This document shows, one piece after another, positions 7,838 through 17,000 of a stretch of 36,284 nucleotides of DNA. The DNA comes from Kiloniellales bacterium (GTDB lineage: Bacteria; Pseudomonadota; Alphaproteobacteria; Kiloniellales; JAKSBE01). The translations under genes and the position numbers were made by a program. The notes under the pieces were generated by a model. It saw nothing but the letters and a program-made list of their open reading frames with translations. It ran no database searches and was not told the origin of the DNA. The stretch spans positions 1 to 36,284 of the forward strand of contig JASJBF010000050.1 of NCBI GenBank assembly GCA_030066685.1. Direction: 5' to 3'. Every line of letters begins with the position of its first letter. Positions within the stretch are counted from its first letter, which is position 1.

Positions 7838-10035
7838 CAGCCCGCTCCCCTTCTTTCACCCACCGCTCGGCCCTCGAGGATCCAGAGCGTGTCGGGGAAG
7901 GCCAGCGGCAGGACCAGGCCGGATTGCATAAGCGCGGCGCCGGAGAGGCTGAGGCCAGAGCCGGTCAGAAGCGGTGACGGAAAGTGCCGGGTCGCCGCCG
8001 ACTGGAGGACCTCCGGGTTGCAGAGGCGGACCCGATAGCGCCGCGCCGGGTCGAGGCCGGCCAGGCGCAACGGCACCGAGGCCTCCGCCCGCGGGACCGC
8101 CAGGGTCGCCGCGAAGAGCAGGAAGCAATCCCCCGCGTCGTCGACGCTCATCCGGGCTGAGGTCTCCTCGCCCACAGGCTCCAACCGGTACTCGCGGGCG
8201 GCGTGAAGAAAGGCTCGGTTATCTTTGTAGAAGTCGATCGCGCGGCGCAGCTCGTCGGCCTCCACGTCGCTCAGCTCGCGCAGGTCCAGCTCAAGGCCCA
8301 TGTGGCCGGTCAGGGCGACGGCAGCGCGGAAAGCCATGGGCAGGACCCGGCCGGAGCTGTGGCAGCGGCGCGGACCGACGTGGCTGCCGACGACCTCGGG
8401 CGGCAGGAAGGTCATGGCCGCCATCTGCATGCGCCAGCGTTCCCGCGCGTCGTTGGAATCGGACAGCCAGACCCGGTCGCAGCGTTGCAGCATGCCGTAG
8501 TCGAGGCGGGCGCCGCCGGACGCGCAGGACTCGATCTCGACCTGCGGATGGCGCGCCCGCAGGCGGTCGATCAGGGCGTAGAGGGCACGGGTGCGGCGAT
8601 AGGCCAGATCCCTGCCCTCCGCGTCGAAGGCCAGGGTGATGTCGCGGTTGTGGTCCCACTTGAGGTAGCCGATCCGATGGGACGACAGCAGCGCATCGAG
8701 CGCCTCGAAGAGGTGCTCGATGACCGCGGGCTTGGCCAGGTCGAGGGCCTGCTGGCCGCGGCCGGGGATCTGTGCGTAGCCCTCGGGCGCGAGGACCCAG
8801 TCCGGATGGGCCCGGGCGAGGTCGGACTCGAGGCTGACCATCTCCGGCTCGACCCAGAGCCCGAAGCCCAGGCCGAGGCCTTCGACGTGATCGATCAGGG
8901 GGCCAAGCCCCTGCGGATAGCTGCGCGGGTCGGCCCGCCAGTCGCCGAGGCTCGAGGTCGCGTCGTCGCGCTTTCCGAACCAGCCGTCGTCGAGCACGAA
9001 GCGCTCGGCGCCCAAGTCGGCGGCACGATTGGCGAGATCTTTCAGGACTTCGAGGTCATGGTCGAAGTAGACCGCTTCCCAGCAGTTGAAGTGCACCGGC
9101 CGCGGCGCCGGGGCGTCGGGCAAACGGACGAGGTGGCGCCGGACGTGGGACTGGAAGGCCTGGGCCAGGCCGCTGAGCCCGCCCTCCGCATGGGCGAAGT
9201 GGATGACGCCCGACTCGAAGCCACCGTCCTCGTTCCGGTCGCGGTCGTCCCGGCTGCAGGACAGGCCGAACTGCAGCTGCCGGCGCCCGTCGGGCAGCTC
9301 CTCGACGATCATCCGGTGGCCGCCGGACCAGCCGAAGTGGACCCCGTAGGCCGTGCCCTGCGTGGCCGTCGCCCCGGGCCGCGGGACCACGAGCGCCGGG
9401 AAGTGATCGTGGCCCGGCCGGCCGCGCCGGCTCTCGCGCAGGTGGACGCCACGCGCGAAGCCGACCCGTTCCTCGCCGAACTCCCGGCTCCAGCGGCCGA
9501 CGTAGTCGATGAAGTCCGCGGCGTCCTGGGGCAGCGGCAGGACCGGCGCCGCCAGCCAGTCGAGGATGAGGTCCCCTGCCCCCTCGACCACCGCCCGGGC
9601 CCGGAGCACCTCCTCCCCCGGCGCCGCCTCGAAACAGGCCCGGTAACGCAGGCTGCGGTGGCGGTCGCGCGCAAGGAAACGGATCGTCCCGTCCTCGGCC
9701 TCGACGGCGTCCAGCTCGAACTGCGTGGCCAAGGGCCGGCCCCTCCCGTCCCGCAGGCGCAGGCCCGGCTGGCCGGGGAAGGCGCGGCCCTCCTCCGGGC
9801 AGAGCGAGAGCTCGGCGACCTGGTCGAGGGTCCCCGGGGCCAGCGGCCGGACCTGGCTGCGCGCCAGGGCCTCCAGGTCTTCGGTCGACGGCAGCGGCGC
9901 GCCCCAGTAGACGACGCCCGGCAGCCGGCCGTCCCAGGACGCGAAGGCCAGGGTCTGGCCCGGCGTGTCGAGGCGCCAGCACTGCAGGCTCGGCATAGGC
10001 CCGGGCTCGGGATGGGGCGCGGCCTGGGGCGCCAT
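7837..10035 (-). CDS. GH36 alpha-galactosidase
   Basis: Clan GH-D alpha-galactosidase of 732 residues, the usual GH36 length, hydrolysing terminal alpha-galactosyl residues such as those of melibiose or raffinose. The N-terminal beta-sandwich is followed by the catalytic barrel with FVLDDGWFGKRDDATSSLGDW, GFGLWVEPEMVSL, the nucleophile Asp in YLKWDHNRDI, ESCASGGARLDYG, and the acid/base Asp in WLSDSNDARERW. The ATG at 10035 lies three bases after the permease stop. No signal peptide is present, so it acts on imported oligosaccharide. Together with the GH42 enzyme it indicates that the transporter brings in mixed alpha- and beta-galactosides. Confidence 0.95.
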   Translation of the reverse strand: MAPQAAPHPEPGPMPSLQCWRLDTPGQTLAFASWDGRLPGVVYWGAPLPSTEDLEALARSQVRPLAPGTLDQVAELSLCPEEGRAFPGQPGLRLRDGRGRPLATQFELDAVEAEDGTIRFLARDRHRSLRYRACFEAAPGEEVLRARAVVEGAGDLILDWLAAPVLPLPQDAADFIDYVGRWSREFGEERVGFARGVHLRESRRGRPGHDHFPALVVPRPGATATQGTAYGVHFGWSGGHRMIVEELPDGRRQLQFGLSCSRDDRDRNEDGGFESGVIHFAHAEGGLSGLAQAFQSHVRRHLVRLPDAPAPRPVHFNCWEAVYFDHDLEVLKDLANRAADLGAERFVLDDGWFGKRDDATSSLGDWRADPRSYPQGLGPLIDHVEGLGLGFGLWVEPEMVSLESDLARAHPDWVLAPEGYAQIPGRGQQALDLAKPAVIEHLFEALDALLSSHRIGYLKWDHNRDITLAFDAEGRDLAYRRTRALYALIDRLRARHPQVEIESCASGGARLDYGMLQRCDRVWLSDSNDARERWRMQMAAMTFLPPEVVGSHVGPRRCHSSGRVLPMAFRAAVALTGHMGLELDLRELSDVEADELRRAIDFYKDNRAFLHAAREYRLEPVGEETSARMSVDDAGDCFLLFAATLAVPRAEASVPLRLAGLDPARRYRVRLCNPEVLQSAATRHFPSPLLTGSGLSLSGAALMQSGLVLPLAFPDTLWILEGRAVGERRGAG

Positions 10036-10038
10036 GGC

Positions 10039-10887
10039 TCAGCCCTTGGTCGCGCCGAGCGTCAGGCCGGCGATGAAGTGGCGCTGCATCAGGAAGAACA
10101 TGATCACCGGCGGCAGGGCGGCGACGATCGAGCCGGCCGAGACCAGGTGCCAGGCGGCGACCCACTGGCCGTTCAACGAATAGAGCCCGGCGGTCACCGG
10201 CAGGGCGTGGTTACCCTGGACCAGGACCGTGGCCCAGAAGTAGTCGTTCCAGATGAAGGTGAAGATCAGCACGGCCAGCGCGGCGATGGCCGGACGCATC
10301 AGCGGCAGGACGATGTACCAGAAGATCTTCCACTCGCTGACCCCCTCGACCCGGGCCGACTCGATCAGCTCGCCCGGCAGCGCCTTGATGAAGTTGCGCA
10401 TGAAGAGGGTGCAGAAGCCGGTCTGGAAGGCGACGTGGAAGAGGATCAACCCCATCGTCGTGTCATAGAGGCCCATCCGCAGGGTCAGGTCGCGCACCGG
10501 CACCATCAGGATCTGGAAGGGCACGAAGTTGCCGGCGACGAAGAGGAAGAAGACGACCAGGTTGGCCCGGAAGCTGTAGACCGCGAGCGCGTAGCCGGTC
10601 AGGCAGGACAGCGCGACCGCGCCGATCACGGTCGGGATCGTAACCTTGAAGGAGTTCAGGATGTACTGGCCGATCGGCGAGTTCTGGAAGACCTCGGCGT
10701 AGTTCCCGATCGCAATGGCGGAGGGCAGCCCGAAATAGTTCCCCGCGGCGAGGTCGCCGGAGGGCTTGAGCGAGGTCATCATCACGCCGAGGAGCGGCAG
10801 CAGCCAGAGCAGCAGGGCCAGGGGCAGCGCGGCCTTGTAGCCGCCGCGATAGAAAGCCCCCGCCCGTTCGATCGGCTTCGGGAACAT
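10039..10887 (-). CDS. ABC sugar transporter permease, MalG/UgpE type
   Basis: Inner-membrane permease of about 282 residues of carbohydrate uptake class CUT1. Six hydrophobic segments are visible (for example AALPLALLLWLLPLLGVMM and VIGAVALSCLTGYALAVYSF). The EAA loop that docks the ATPase reads ELIESARVEGVSEWKIFWYIVLPL. The ATG at 10887 overlaps the stop of the other permease as TGATG. The longer frame running to 11664 is a shadow of that permease. It forms the channel with the following-numbered permease, the substrate-binding protein at 11835-13070 and probably the ATPase at 14097. It is followed after three bases by the alpha-galactosidase. Confidence 0.93.
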   Translation of the reverse strand: MFPKPIERAGAFYRGGYKAALPLALLLWLLPLLGVMMTSLKPSGDLAAGNYFGLPSAIAIGNYAEVFQNSPIGQYILNSFKVTIPTVIGAVALSCLTGYALAVYSFRANLVVFFLFVAGNFVPFQILMVPVRDLTLRMGLYDTTMGLILFHVAFQTGFCTLFMRNFIKALPGELIESARVEGVSEWKIFWYIVLPLMRPAIAALAVLIFTFIWNDYFWATVLVQGNHALPVTAGLYSLNGQWVAAWHLVSAGSIVAALPPVIMFFLMQRHFIAGLTLGATKG

Positions 10888-11807
10888 CAGCCCTGCCTCT
10901 CTTCCGAGACCATGCGGACGATGAAGAGCGTGATGAAGACCATCATGATGCAGAACAGCACCACGGCGATGGCCGCGCCGTAACCCATGCGGAAGCCGTA
11001 TTCCGAGAGCGCCTGCTCGTACATGTAGAAGGACAGCACCCGGCTGGAGCCATAGGGCCCGCCGTCGGTCATGATCGAGATCAGGTCGAAGGACCTGAGC
11101 GCGCCGATCACCGTGACCACCACCGCGATGAAGGTCGCCGGCCTGAGTTGCGGCAGGATGACGTGCCAGAGCATGCGCCAGCCCTTGGCGCCGTCCAGCC
11201 GGCCGGCCTCGATCTGGTCCGGCGAGACGTTGTTGAGCCCGGTCAGGTAGAGGATCATGCAGTAGGCGATCTGCGGCCAGAGGCCGGCGGCGATGATGCC
11301 GTAGGTGACGAAGCGCTCGTCGGCCAGGATCGCGACGCTCTCGCCGGTCAGGCCCTCGATGATCCGGGTCAGGAGCCCGAAGTTGGGCGCGTAGAACCAG
11401 GAGAAGATCAGCCCGACCACAACCTGGCTGATGACGAAGGGGAAGAAGAACAGCGACTTGTAAAGCCGGATCCCCCAGACGTTCTGGTTCAGAAAGACCG
11501 CAATCATCAGCCCGGCCGGGATCGCCAGCATGTAGAGCAGGAGCCAGAGGACGTTGTTCTCGAGCGAGGTGTAGAAGGCCTCGTCGTCGATCAGCTCGAC
11601 GTAGTTCTCCAGCCCGATCCAGGCCTTCTCGCCGATGCCGTCCCAGTCGTAGAGGCTGATCCACATGGACTCGAAGATCGGGGCGATGACGTAAACCGCG
11701 AACATGAGGACGCCGGGCGCCAGGAAGAGCCAGGGCGCCAGCCGCCGCTGGTTACGGCGCCAAAAGCCGCTGCCCGATCGCCTGGCCGTGAGCGTCGCCG
11801 CCGACAT
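10887..11807 (-). CDS. ABC sugar transporter permease, MalF/UgpA type
   Basis: CUT1-class permease of 306 residues. After a basic N-terminus (RRNQRRLAPW) come a first membrane span (LFLAPGVLMFAVYVIAPIF), WISLYDWDG and IGLENYVELIDDEAF typical of the UgpA/MalF partner, and further spans. The EAA loop reads QIEAGRLDGAKGWRMLWHVILPQL. It ends VRMVSEERQG. It pairs with the MalG-type permease through a TGATG overlap and sits 27 bases downstream of the substrate-binding protein gene. The start at 11807 is the first ATG and gives a normal length. Confidence 0.93.
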   Translation of the reverse strand: MSAATLTARRSGSGFWRRNQRRLAPWLFLAPGVLMFAVYVIAPIFESMWISLYDWDGIGEKAWIGLENYVELIDDEAFYTSLENNVLWLLLYMLAIPAGLMIAVFLNQNVWGIRLYKSLFFFPFVISQVVVGLIFSWFYAPNFGLLTRIIEGLTGESVAILADERFVTYGIIAAGLWPQIAYCMILYLTGLNNVSPDQIEAGRLDGAKGWRMLWHVILPQLRPATFIAVVVTVIGALRSFDLISIMTDGGPYGSSRVLSFYMYEQALSEYGFRMGYGAAIAVVLFCIMMVFITLFIVRMVSEERQG

Positions 11808-11834
11808 GACGGAGCTTCCCGGGGTCCAGGCGGC

Positions 11835-13070
11835 CTATTTGTAGACCCGCTTGCGGATCTTCTCGAGCCGCTTGAGGATCCGCTCGGCCTGGTCCGGCTT
11901 GACCATGAACTCCTGGAAGCCCTCCATGCCCGCCTTGGCCATGCCGGCCGGGGCGTCGCGGTCGTAGAACTGGGCCAGGGCGTGGGCCTTGGACAGCATC
12001 GCGAAGCCCTCGGCGAGGATCCGGTCCTGGGGCGGCTCGGAGCGGTTGTTCACCGGCAGCTGGCCGAGGGTCCTGTTGATCGCGGTCTGGACCTCGGCGG
12101 TGGCCAGGAAGGCCAGGAACTTCCGAGCGTCCTCCTTGTTCTTGGCCTTGGTCGGGATGTGGATGGTGTCGGTCGGCGCGTCCTCGGCCTTCGGAATCCC
12201 CGGGGTGATCTCGGGGAACTGCAGGAAGCCGATCTGCTCTTCCTTCAGGCCGCCGTCGATCATGGTCGCGACCGCGAAGTTGCCCATGAGGTACATGGCC
12301 GCCTTGCCCTGGACGAGAAGCGGCACCGCCTCCTGCCAGTCGATCGCGGCGTGGTTCTCGACGAAGTAGCCGGGCTCGACCAGCTCGGCCCAGCGGGCGA
12401 AGACCGCCTTCACCCTGTCGTCGGTGTAGGCGACCTTGCCGGCGGTCAGGTCCATGTGGAACTCGTAGCCGTTGACCCGCAGGTTCAGGTAGTCGAACCA
12501 GCCGCCGGTCGGCCAGAGCGCCTTGGTGCCGATGGCGAAGGGGGTGATGCCGGCGGCCTTGAGCTTGGCGCAGGCTTCGAGCAGCTCGGCCCAGGTCGCG
12601 GGCGGCGCGATGCCCTGTTCTTCGAAGATGTCGGCGCGGTAGTAGATGCCCCACTGGTAGTAGGTGTAGGGCACGCCCCACTTCTTGCCGTCGATGGTCA
12701 TCGAGGCCGCGGCCGAGGCCAGGGTCTCGTCCAGCCCGCCCTCGGCCCAGACGTCGCTGACGTCCTCGAAGAGACCGGCCTTGACGAAGGGCGCCATTCG
12801 GTTGCCGGCGTACCAGTTGGCCAGGTCCGGCGCGTCGGCGGTCAGGAAGTTCCGGATCGAGGTCTTGTAGCCCTCGTGGTCGAAGACGTTCCACTTGACC
12901 GTGACGTCGGGATGCTTGGCCTCGAAGGCGGCGATCAGCTCCTCGAAGGCCTTCTTGGGCGCCGGGTCCGAGGTGTCGGTGTTGATGACCAGCTCGCCGG
13001 CCCAACCGGCCGAGGCCATGGTCGCGGAGATCGCGGCGGCCGCCGCCAGCCGCCCGGCCGGAACCTTCAT
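11835..13070 (-). CDS. ABC sugar-binding protein (family 1 extracellular solute-binding)
   Basis: Periplasmic substrate-binding protein of about 411 residues, first gene of the galactoside operon. The ATG at 13070 follows GGGGAGC at good distance and starts a signal peptide (KVPAGRLAAAAAISATMASAGWA, cut before GELVINT). The mature part has the family 1 fold: KKAFEELIAAFEAKHPDVTVKWNVF, GVPYTYYQWGIYYR, a PATWAELLEACAKLKAAGITPF signature, LVQGKAAMYLMGNF, and an aromatic-rich cleft. The longer frame upstream lacks a leader. With the two glycosidases as context, galacto-oligosaccharides are the likely ligand, though the binding residues do not fix this. Confidence 0.93.
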   Translation of the reverse strand: MKVPAGRLAAAAAISATMASAGWAGELVINTDTSDPAPKKAFEELIAAFEAKHPDVTVKWNVFDHEGYKTSIRNFLTADAPDLANWYAGNRMAPFVKAGLFEDVSDVWAEGGLDETLASAAASMTIDGKKWGVPYTYYQWGIYYRADIFEEQGIAPPATWAELLEACAKLKAAGITPFAIGTKALWPTGGWFDYLNLRVNGYEFHMDLTAGKVAYTDDRVKAVFARWAELVEPGYFVENHAAIDWQEAVPLLVQGKAAMYLMGNFAVATMIDGGLKEEQIGFLQFPEITPGIPKAEDAPTDTIHIPTKAKNKEDARKFLAFLATAEVQTAINRTLGQLPVNNRSEPPQDRILAEGFAMLSKAHALAQFYDRDAPAGMAKAGMEGFQEFMVKPDQAERILKRLEKIRKRVYK

Positions 13071-13138
13071 CTGCTCTGCTCCCCTTCGTTGCGCCGCCCG
13101 GCCCTTTGATCCGAGCGCTCTTGTGCGTTCCATTATTC

Positions 13139-13151
13139 GGAACACCGTTTC
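13139..13151. promoter_or_regulatory. Possible IclR-type operator between the SBP gene and iclR
   Basis: The divergent intergenic region 13071-13248 has an AT-rich core. In it GGAAC (13139-13143) and GTTTC (13147-13151) form an inverted pair spaced by three bases with one mismatch, resembling the GAAAC-N3-GTTTC pattern of KdgR-like IclR proteins. Its position suits repression of the transporter operon by the adjacent IclR protein. Seen by eye only. Confidence 0.3.
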
Positions 13152-13248
13152 TTATATTGAAATTATGGGCGCTTCGCGCTATGGCTGTCAACAGGCAAGA
13201 CGGCTACAACCCTGAGACGTGGACCCTGCGGGCCGCTTCGGAGGCGAG

Positions 13249-14064
13249 ATGACGGAGCTGGAGACGCTCCCACCTGCGACCGCATCGCCGGACGAGGCCG
13301 GGCCGGGCACGGTCGGCAAGGCGCTGGAAGTGCTCGAGGCCATCGCCGAGGCCGAGGGGCCGCTGCGCTTCGGCGACCTGCTGAGGGCCCGGCCCTATCC
13401 CAAGGCGACCCTGCACCGCCTGCTCAAGTCCTTGATTCGCAACGGCATGGTCGCCTACGACCCGCGGCGCCAGACCTATCACCTGGGGCTCAGGCTGATC
13501 CGCCTGGCGAGCGGCGCCTGGGCGCGCTCGACCCTGGCGGAGGCGGCGCGCGGCACCCTGGACGCGCTCTCGGCGGAGATTGGCGAGACCCTGCACCTGG
13601 CCATGCTGGACGCCGGCCAAGTGCTCTACGTCGACAAGCGGACCTCGGAGCGCTCGGTCGCGATGTTCTCTTCGACCGGCAAGGTCGGGCCGGCCTACTG
13701 CACCGGGCTGGGCAAGGCCATGCTCGCCTTCCTGCCGGCCGAGGAGGTCGAGGCGGCGATCGCGCGCCAGGCCTTCCACCGCTTCACCGAAGCCACCTGC
13801 ACGAAGCCGGCGGTGCTCAGGGCCGAGCTGGCGCGGATCCGGGACCGCGGCTTCGCCTTCGACCGCGAGGAGCACGAGGCCCGGATCATCTGCGTCGCGG
13901 TCCCGGTCCTGAGCGAAAGGGGAACGGTCCTCGGCGGGCTCTCGGTGACCAGCACGACCTACCTGTCGAGCCTGCGCAAGCTGGAGCGCTACGCGCCGCG
14001 CCTCGCGGAAGCGGCCCGGGCAATCGCCGCCGAGGCGGCGGTGCGCATGCTGCCCGGGACCTGA
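13249..14064 (+). CDS. IclR-family transcriptional regulator
   Basis: About 271 residues. An N-terminal winged helix ([21 protein letters not shown]...[39 protein letters not shown]) is followed by the IclR effector domain ([63 protein letters not shown]). I chose the ATG at 13249 because GGAGG lies just upstream; a GTG at 13219 in frame has no such site. It is transcribed divergently from the substrate-binding protein gene and followed after 32 bases by the ABC ATPase. It most likely controls the galactoside operon in response to a sugar acid or keto acid, as KdgR-type members do. The effector is not deducible. Confidence 0.92.
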   Translation: MTELETLPPATASPDEAGPGTVGKALEVLEAIAEAEGPLRFGDLLRARPYPKATLHRLLKSLIRNGMVAYDPRRQTYHLGLRLIRLASGAWARSTLAEAARGTLDALSAEIGETLHLAMLDAGQVLYVDKRTSERSVAMFSSTGKVGPAYCTGLGKAMLAFLPAEEVEAAIARQAFHRFTEATCTKPAVLRAELARIRDRGFAFDREEHEARIICVAVPVLSERGTVLGGLSVTSTTYLSSLRKLERYAPRLAEAARAIAAEAAVRMLPGT

Positions 14065-14096
14065 GGCGGACCGGCGCGGAGCGAGGGAGGAGCGCC

Positions 14097-15194
<1,098 letters not shown>

Positions 15195-15467
15195 CTGCAA
15201 TCTCCCGATGCAGCCTTGGAGCCGGACCGGCGGCCCCTTCGGCGGCATAAGCGATTACAACAGGTAATCCCCGAAAAAAGGTGGCGATGACGGGCCTGTA
15301 AACGCAGTCGATTGCGGGGCGCGCCACCACGCCAAGCTGCTCTTCTTGGCTCCGCCTGCCGAGCGGACAAGTCGATTACGGCTGGAAGTCTGCTTAGGCC
15401 ATGTGACCGAACCTCGGCAGCGCGGCCCACCTAATGCCAAGGGAAGGAACAGCCACTTCCCAAAATC
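15195..15467. other. Intergenic region between convergent ATPase and efflux genes
   Basis: About 270 bases with no supportable gene. Right at the ATPase stop, GCTGCA (15194-15199) and TGCAGC (15209-15214) can form a small hairpin without a T-run. The GC content falls toward 15460, where the efflux gene begins. Confidence 0.4.
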
Positions 15468-16697
15468 CTACGATTGATGACGCAGTCTCTCTGCTTCGCG
15501 TCTGTCCACCCATAGCACGTAAAGGGCAGCTGTAAGCCCCAAAGCTGCTGACAACAGCATCATTCCAAGCAGCCCGTAGGCCGCATTCTGTTCGGTGAGA
15601 ACAGCGCCAGTGATCCCGGACATTAGAGCGCCACCCGCAACCGTGATTGCCCCAAATAAGCCTGACGCGCTTCCTGCTAAACTTGGTCTTACGGACATGG
15701 CACCGGAAATGCTGCTCGGCATGGTTATGCCGTTTCCAACGCCATAGAAGATGCAGGCGCCGAACAAAGTGACCTCATGAAAGACTCCTACCAACGGAAA
15801 AAGTAGGCCCAGAAGCAAGCCTAAACAGGCAACACTGCGCCCGGCGATCATCATGGTCGTGAGCGCATGGCGCGCGGCAAATCGACCGGCGAGAAAGCTG
15901 CCAAACACAAAGCCTCCGGTGATGCTGCCCATGTAAACGCCGAGTTCCGCGGCCGAGATTTCGAAGAGGACGGAGGCGACCAAGGGCGCCCCGCCCAAGA
16001 AGGCATAGAACCCGCCTGTCGAGAAAGCCATGCAGAGAGCATAGCCCCAGAACCGACGAGAGCCGAACAGCTCGGGATAGCTGCGGAGCTGTTGCAGGAG
16101 GGTCTTTGAGGGGGTTTTGTTGGTTTCGCGGAGATCGAACCAGCAAAGGCCAAGCACTGTTAGACCGAAACACAAGAAGGCCCAAAAACTTGCGCGCCAG
16201 CCGAAGAGCTCTTCCAAAGCGCCGCCGAACATTGGCCCGAGCATGGGCGCGACCGCATAAGCCATGGCGATATAGCCCATCAGGCTGGCGGCCTTTTGTG
16301 CTCCCGAACAGTCCCTGATGACCGCGAGCGAGACCGTGTAACCGGATATAATCGCGGCCTGCATCATCCGAAACACCACAAAGCTCACGATGTCGGTCGC
16401 CAGCAAGCAACCGACAGATGCCAGACAAAAAATCACCAGACCTGACAAGATGACGGGACGCCGCCCGAAGCGGTCGGACAGAGGCCCCATGAGCAGCTGC
16501 AAGACGGCGGTCATGGCCGCGTAGCCGGCGATGGAGAGGTTCACCAGTGCGTAGCGGGCCTCAAAATCCGCCGCGATGCTGGAAAGCGACGGAAGGAACA
16601 TGTTCAAGGATACGACCGATAGTCCACTCAATAATATGAGCGTAACGAGTCTCGGCGGTTTGACAGTATCCTGATCCACGGGGTCCTTTCCGCCCAT
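15468..16697 (-). CDS. Bcr/CflA-family drug-efflux MFS transporter
   Basis: Twelve-span inner-membrane proton antiporter of about 409 residues. The MFS motif A (LMGPLSDRFGRRPVIL) after span 2 and the Bcr/CflA-typical start LILLSGLSVVSLNMFLPSLSSIAADF are evident, as are AVIRDCSG and the repeated Gly-rich spans. Members export chloramphenicol, bicyclomycin or similar compounds; the substrate here is unknown. The open frame extends to a GTG at 16757, but that extension would translate an intrinsic terminator. I therefore place the start at the ATG at 16697. The in-frame GTG at 16679, with AAGGA five bases ahead, is equally possible. The gene is less GC-rich than the sugar locus and is preceded by an attenuator-like leader (16725-16884). 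Confidence 0.85.
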   Translation of the reverse strand: MGGKDPVDQDTVKPPRLVTLILLSGLSVVSLNMFLPSLSSIAADFEARYALVNLSIAGYAAMTAVLQLLMGPLSDRFGRRPVILSGLVIFCLASVGCLLATDIVSFVVFRMMQAAIISGYTVSLAVIRDCSGAQKAASLMGYIAMAYAVAPMLGPMFGGALEELFGWRASFWAFLCFGLTVLGLCWFDLRETNKTPSKTLLQQLRSYPELFGSRRFWGYALCMAFSTGGFYAFLGGAPLVASVLFEISAAELGVYMGSITGGFVFGSFLAGRFAARHALTTMMIAGRSVACLGLLLGLLFPLVGVFHEVTLFGACIFYGVGNGITMPSSISGAMSVRPSLAGSASGLFGAITVAGGALMSGITGAVLTEQNAAYGLLGMMLLSAALGLTAALYVLWVDRREAERLRHQS

Positions 16698-16724
16698 CGG
16701 CGACAACCCCGTCGACAAATGGGC

Positions 16725-16753
16725 AAAAAAATGCCCCCGTTCTTGTTGGGGGC
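16725..16753 (-). terminator. Intrinsic terminator in the leader of the efflux gene (attenuator)
   Basis: On the minus strand GCCCCC (16753-16748), a nine-base loop and GGGGGC (16738-16733) are followed by ATTTTTTT (T-run 16731-16725). It lies downstream of the leader peptide and upstream of the efflux gene's start, so it would stop transcription before the gene. The same GGGC can instead pair with the following TGCCC across the T-run. Confidence 0.7.
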
Positions 16754-16778
16754 GCACGGGGTTTCGGTTTGGGTTCCG

Positions 16779-16826
16779 TTACCGGTCCAAGCGCCTTTCT
16801 CCCACGACGACGACAGCGATTTTCAT
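16779..16826 (-). CDS. Putative leader peptide MKIAVVVVGERRLDR
   Basis: A 15-codon frame from the ATG at 16826 to TAA at 16779 contains four consecutive Val codons (GTC GTC GTC GTG) followed by GERRLDR. It begins some 23 bases after the predicted transcription start and ends 26 bases before the terminator stem. That is the layout of ribosome-controlled attenuators. The Shine-Dalgarno is weak. The Val run could sense charged tRNA-Val, but in front of an efflux gene a peptide whose translation is slowed by an antibiotic seems more likely. That is inference. Confidence 0.45.
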   Translation of the reverse strand: MKIAVVVVGERRLDR

Positions 16827-16838
16827 ATCAGTAAGGTC

Positions 16839-16850
16839 CCAAACGTTTGG
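16839..16850. promoter_or_regulatory. Perfect 12-bp palindrome at the predicted transcription start
   Basis: CCAAACGTTTGG is self-complementary and overlaps the expected +1 of the promoter at 16856-16884. Repressors of the TetR or MarR kind often bind such sites; none is encoded next door. Confidence 0.4.
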
Positions 16851-16855
16851 TCAGC

Positions 16856-16884
16856 ACGTTAGGCATGGACATCCGCAGCGTCAA
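16856..16884 (-). promoter_or_regulatory. Putative sigma-70 promoter of the efflux leader
   Basis: Minus-strand TTGACG (16884-16879) and TAACGT (16861-16856) are separated by exactly 17 bases. Transcription would start near 16849, giving a leader of about 150 bases. Confidence 0.5.
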
Positions 16885-17000
16885 CGGAGGCGCGTGCTCG
16901 ACCAAGTCCGCCTTGGGTCAAAACACCCTCTTACCGAGCATCGACGCGCACGTCCGGCAATAGGGACAGAGCAGTCCCCGCAGCCGCTTTTGCGATCCGG

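Noticed and set aside
8203-10983. 926-codon plus-strand frame
   Set aside because: Antisense to the well-supported alpha-galactosidase and permease genes; composition rich in Gln/Asp/Gly/Val typical of shadows.
11148-13109. 653-codon plus-strand frame
   Set aside because: Antisense to the permease and sugar-binding protein; no domain.
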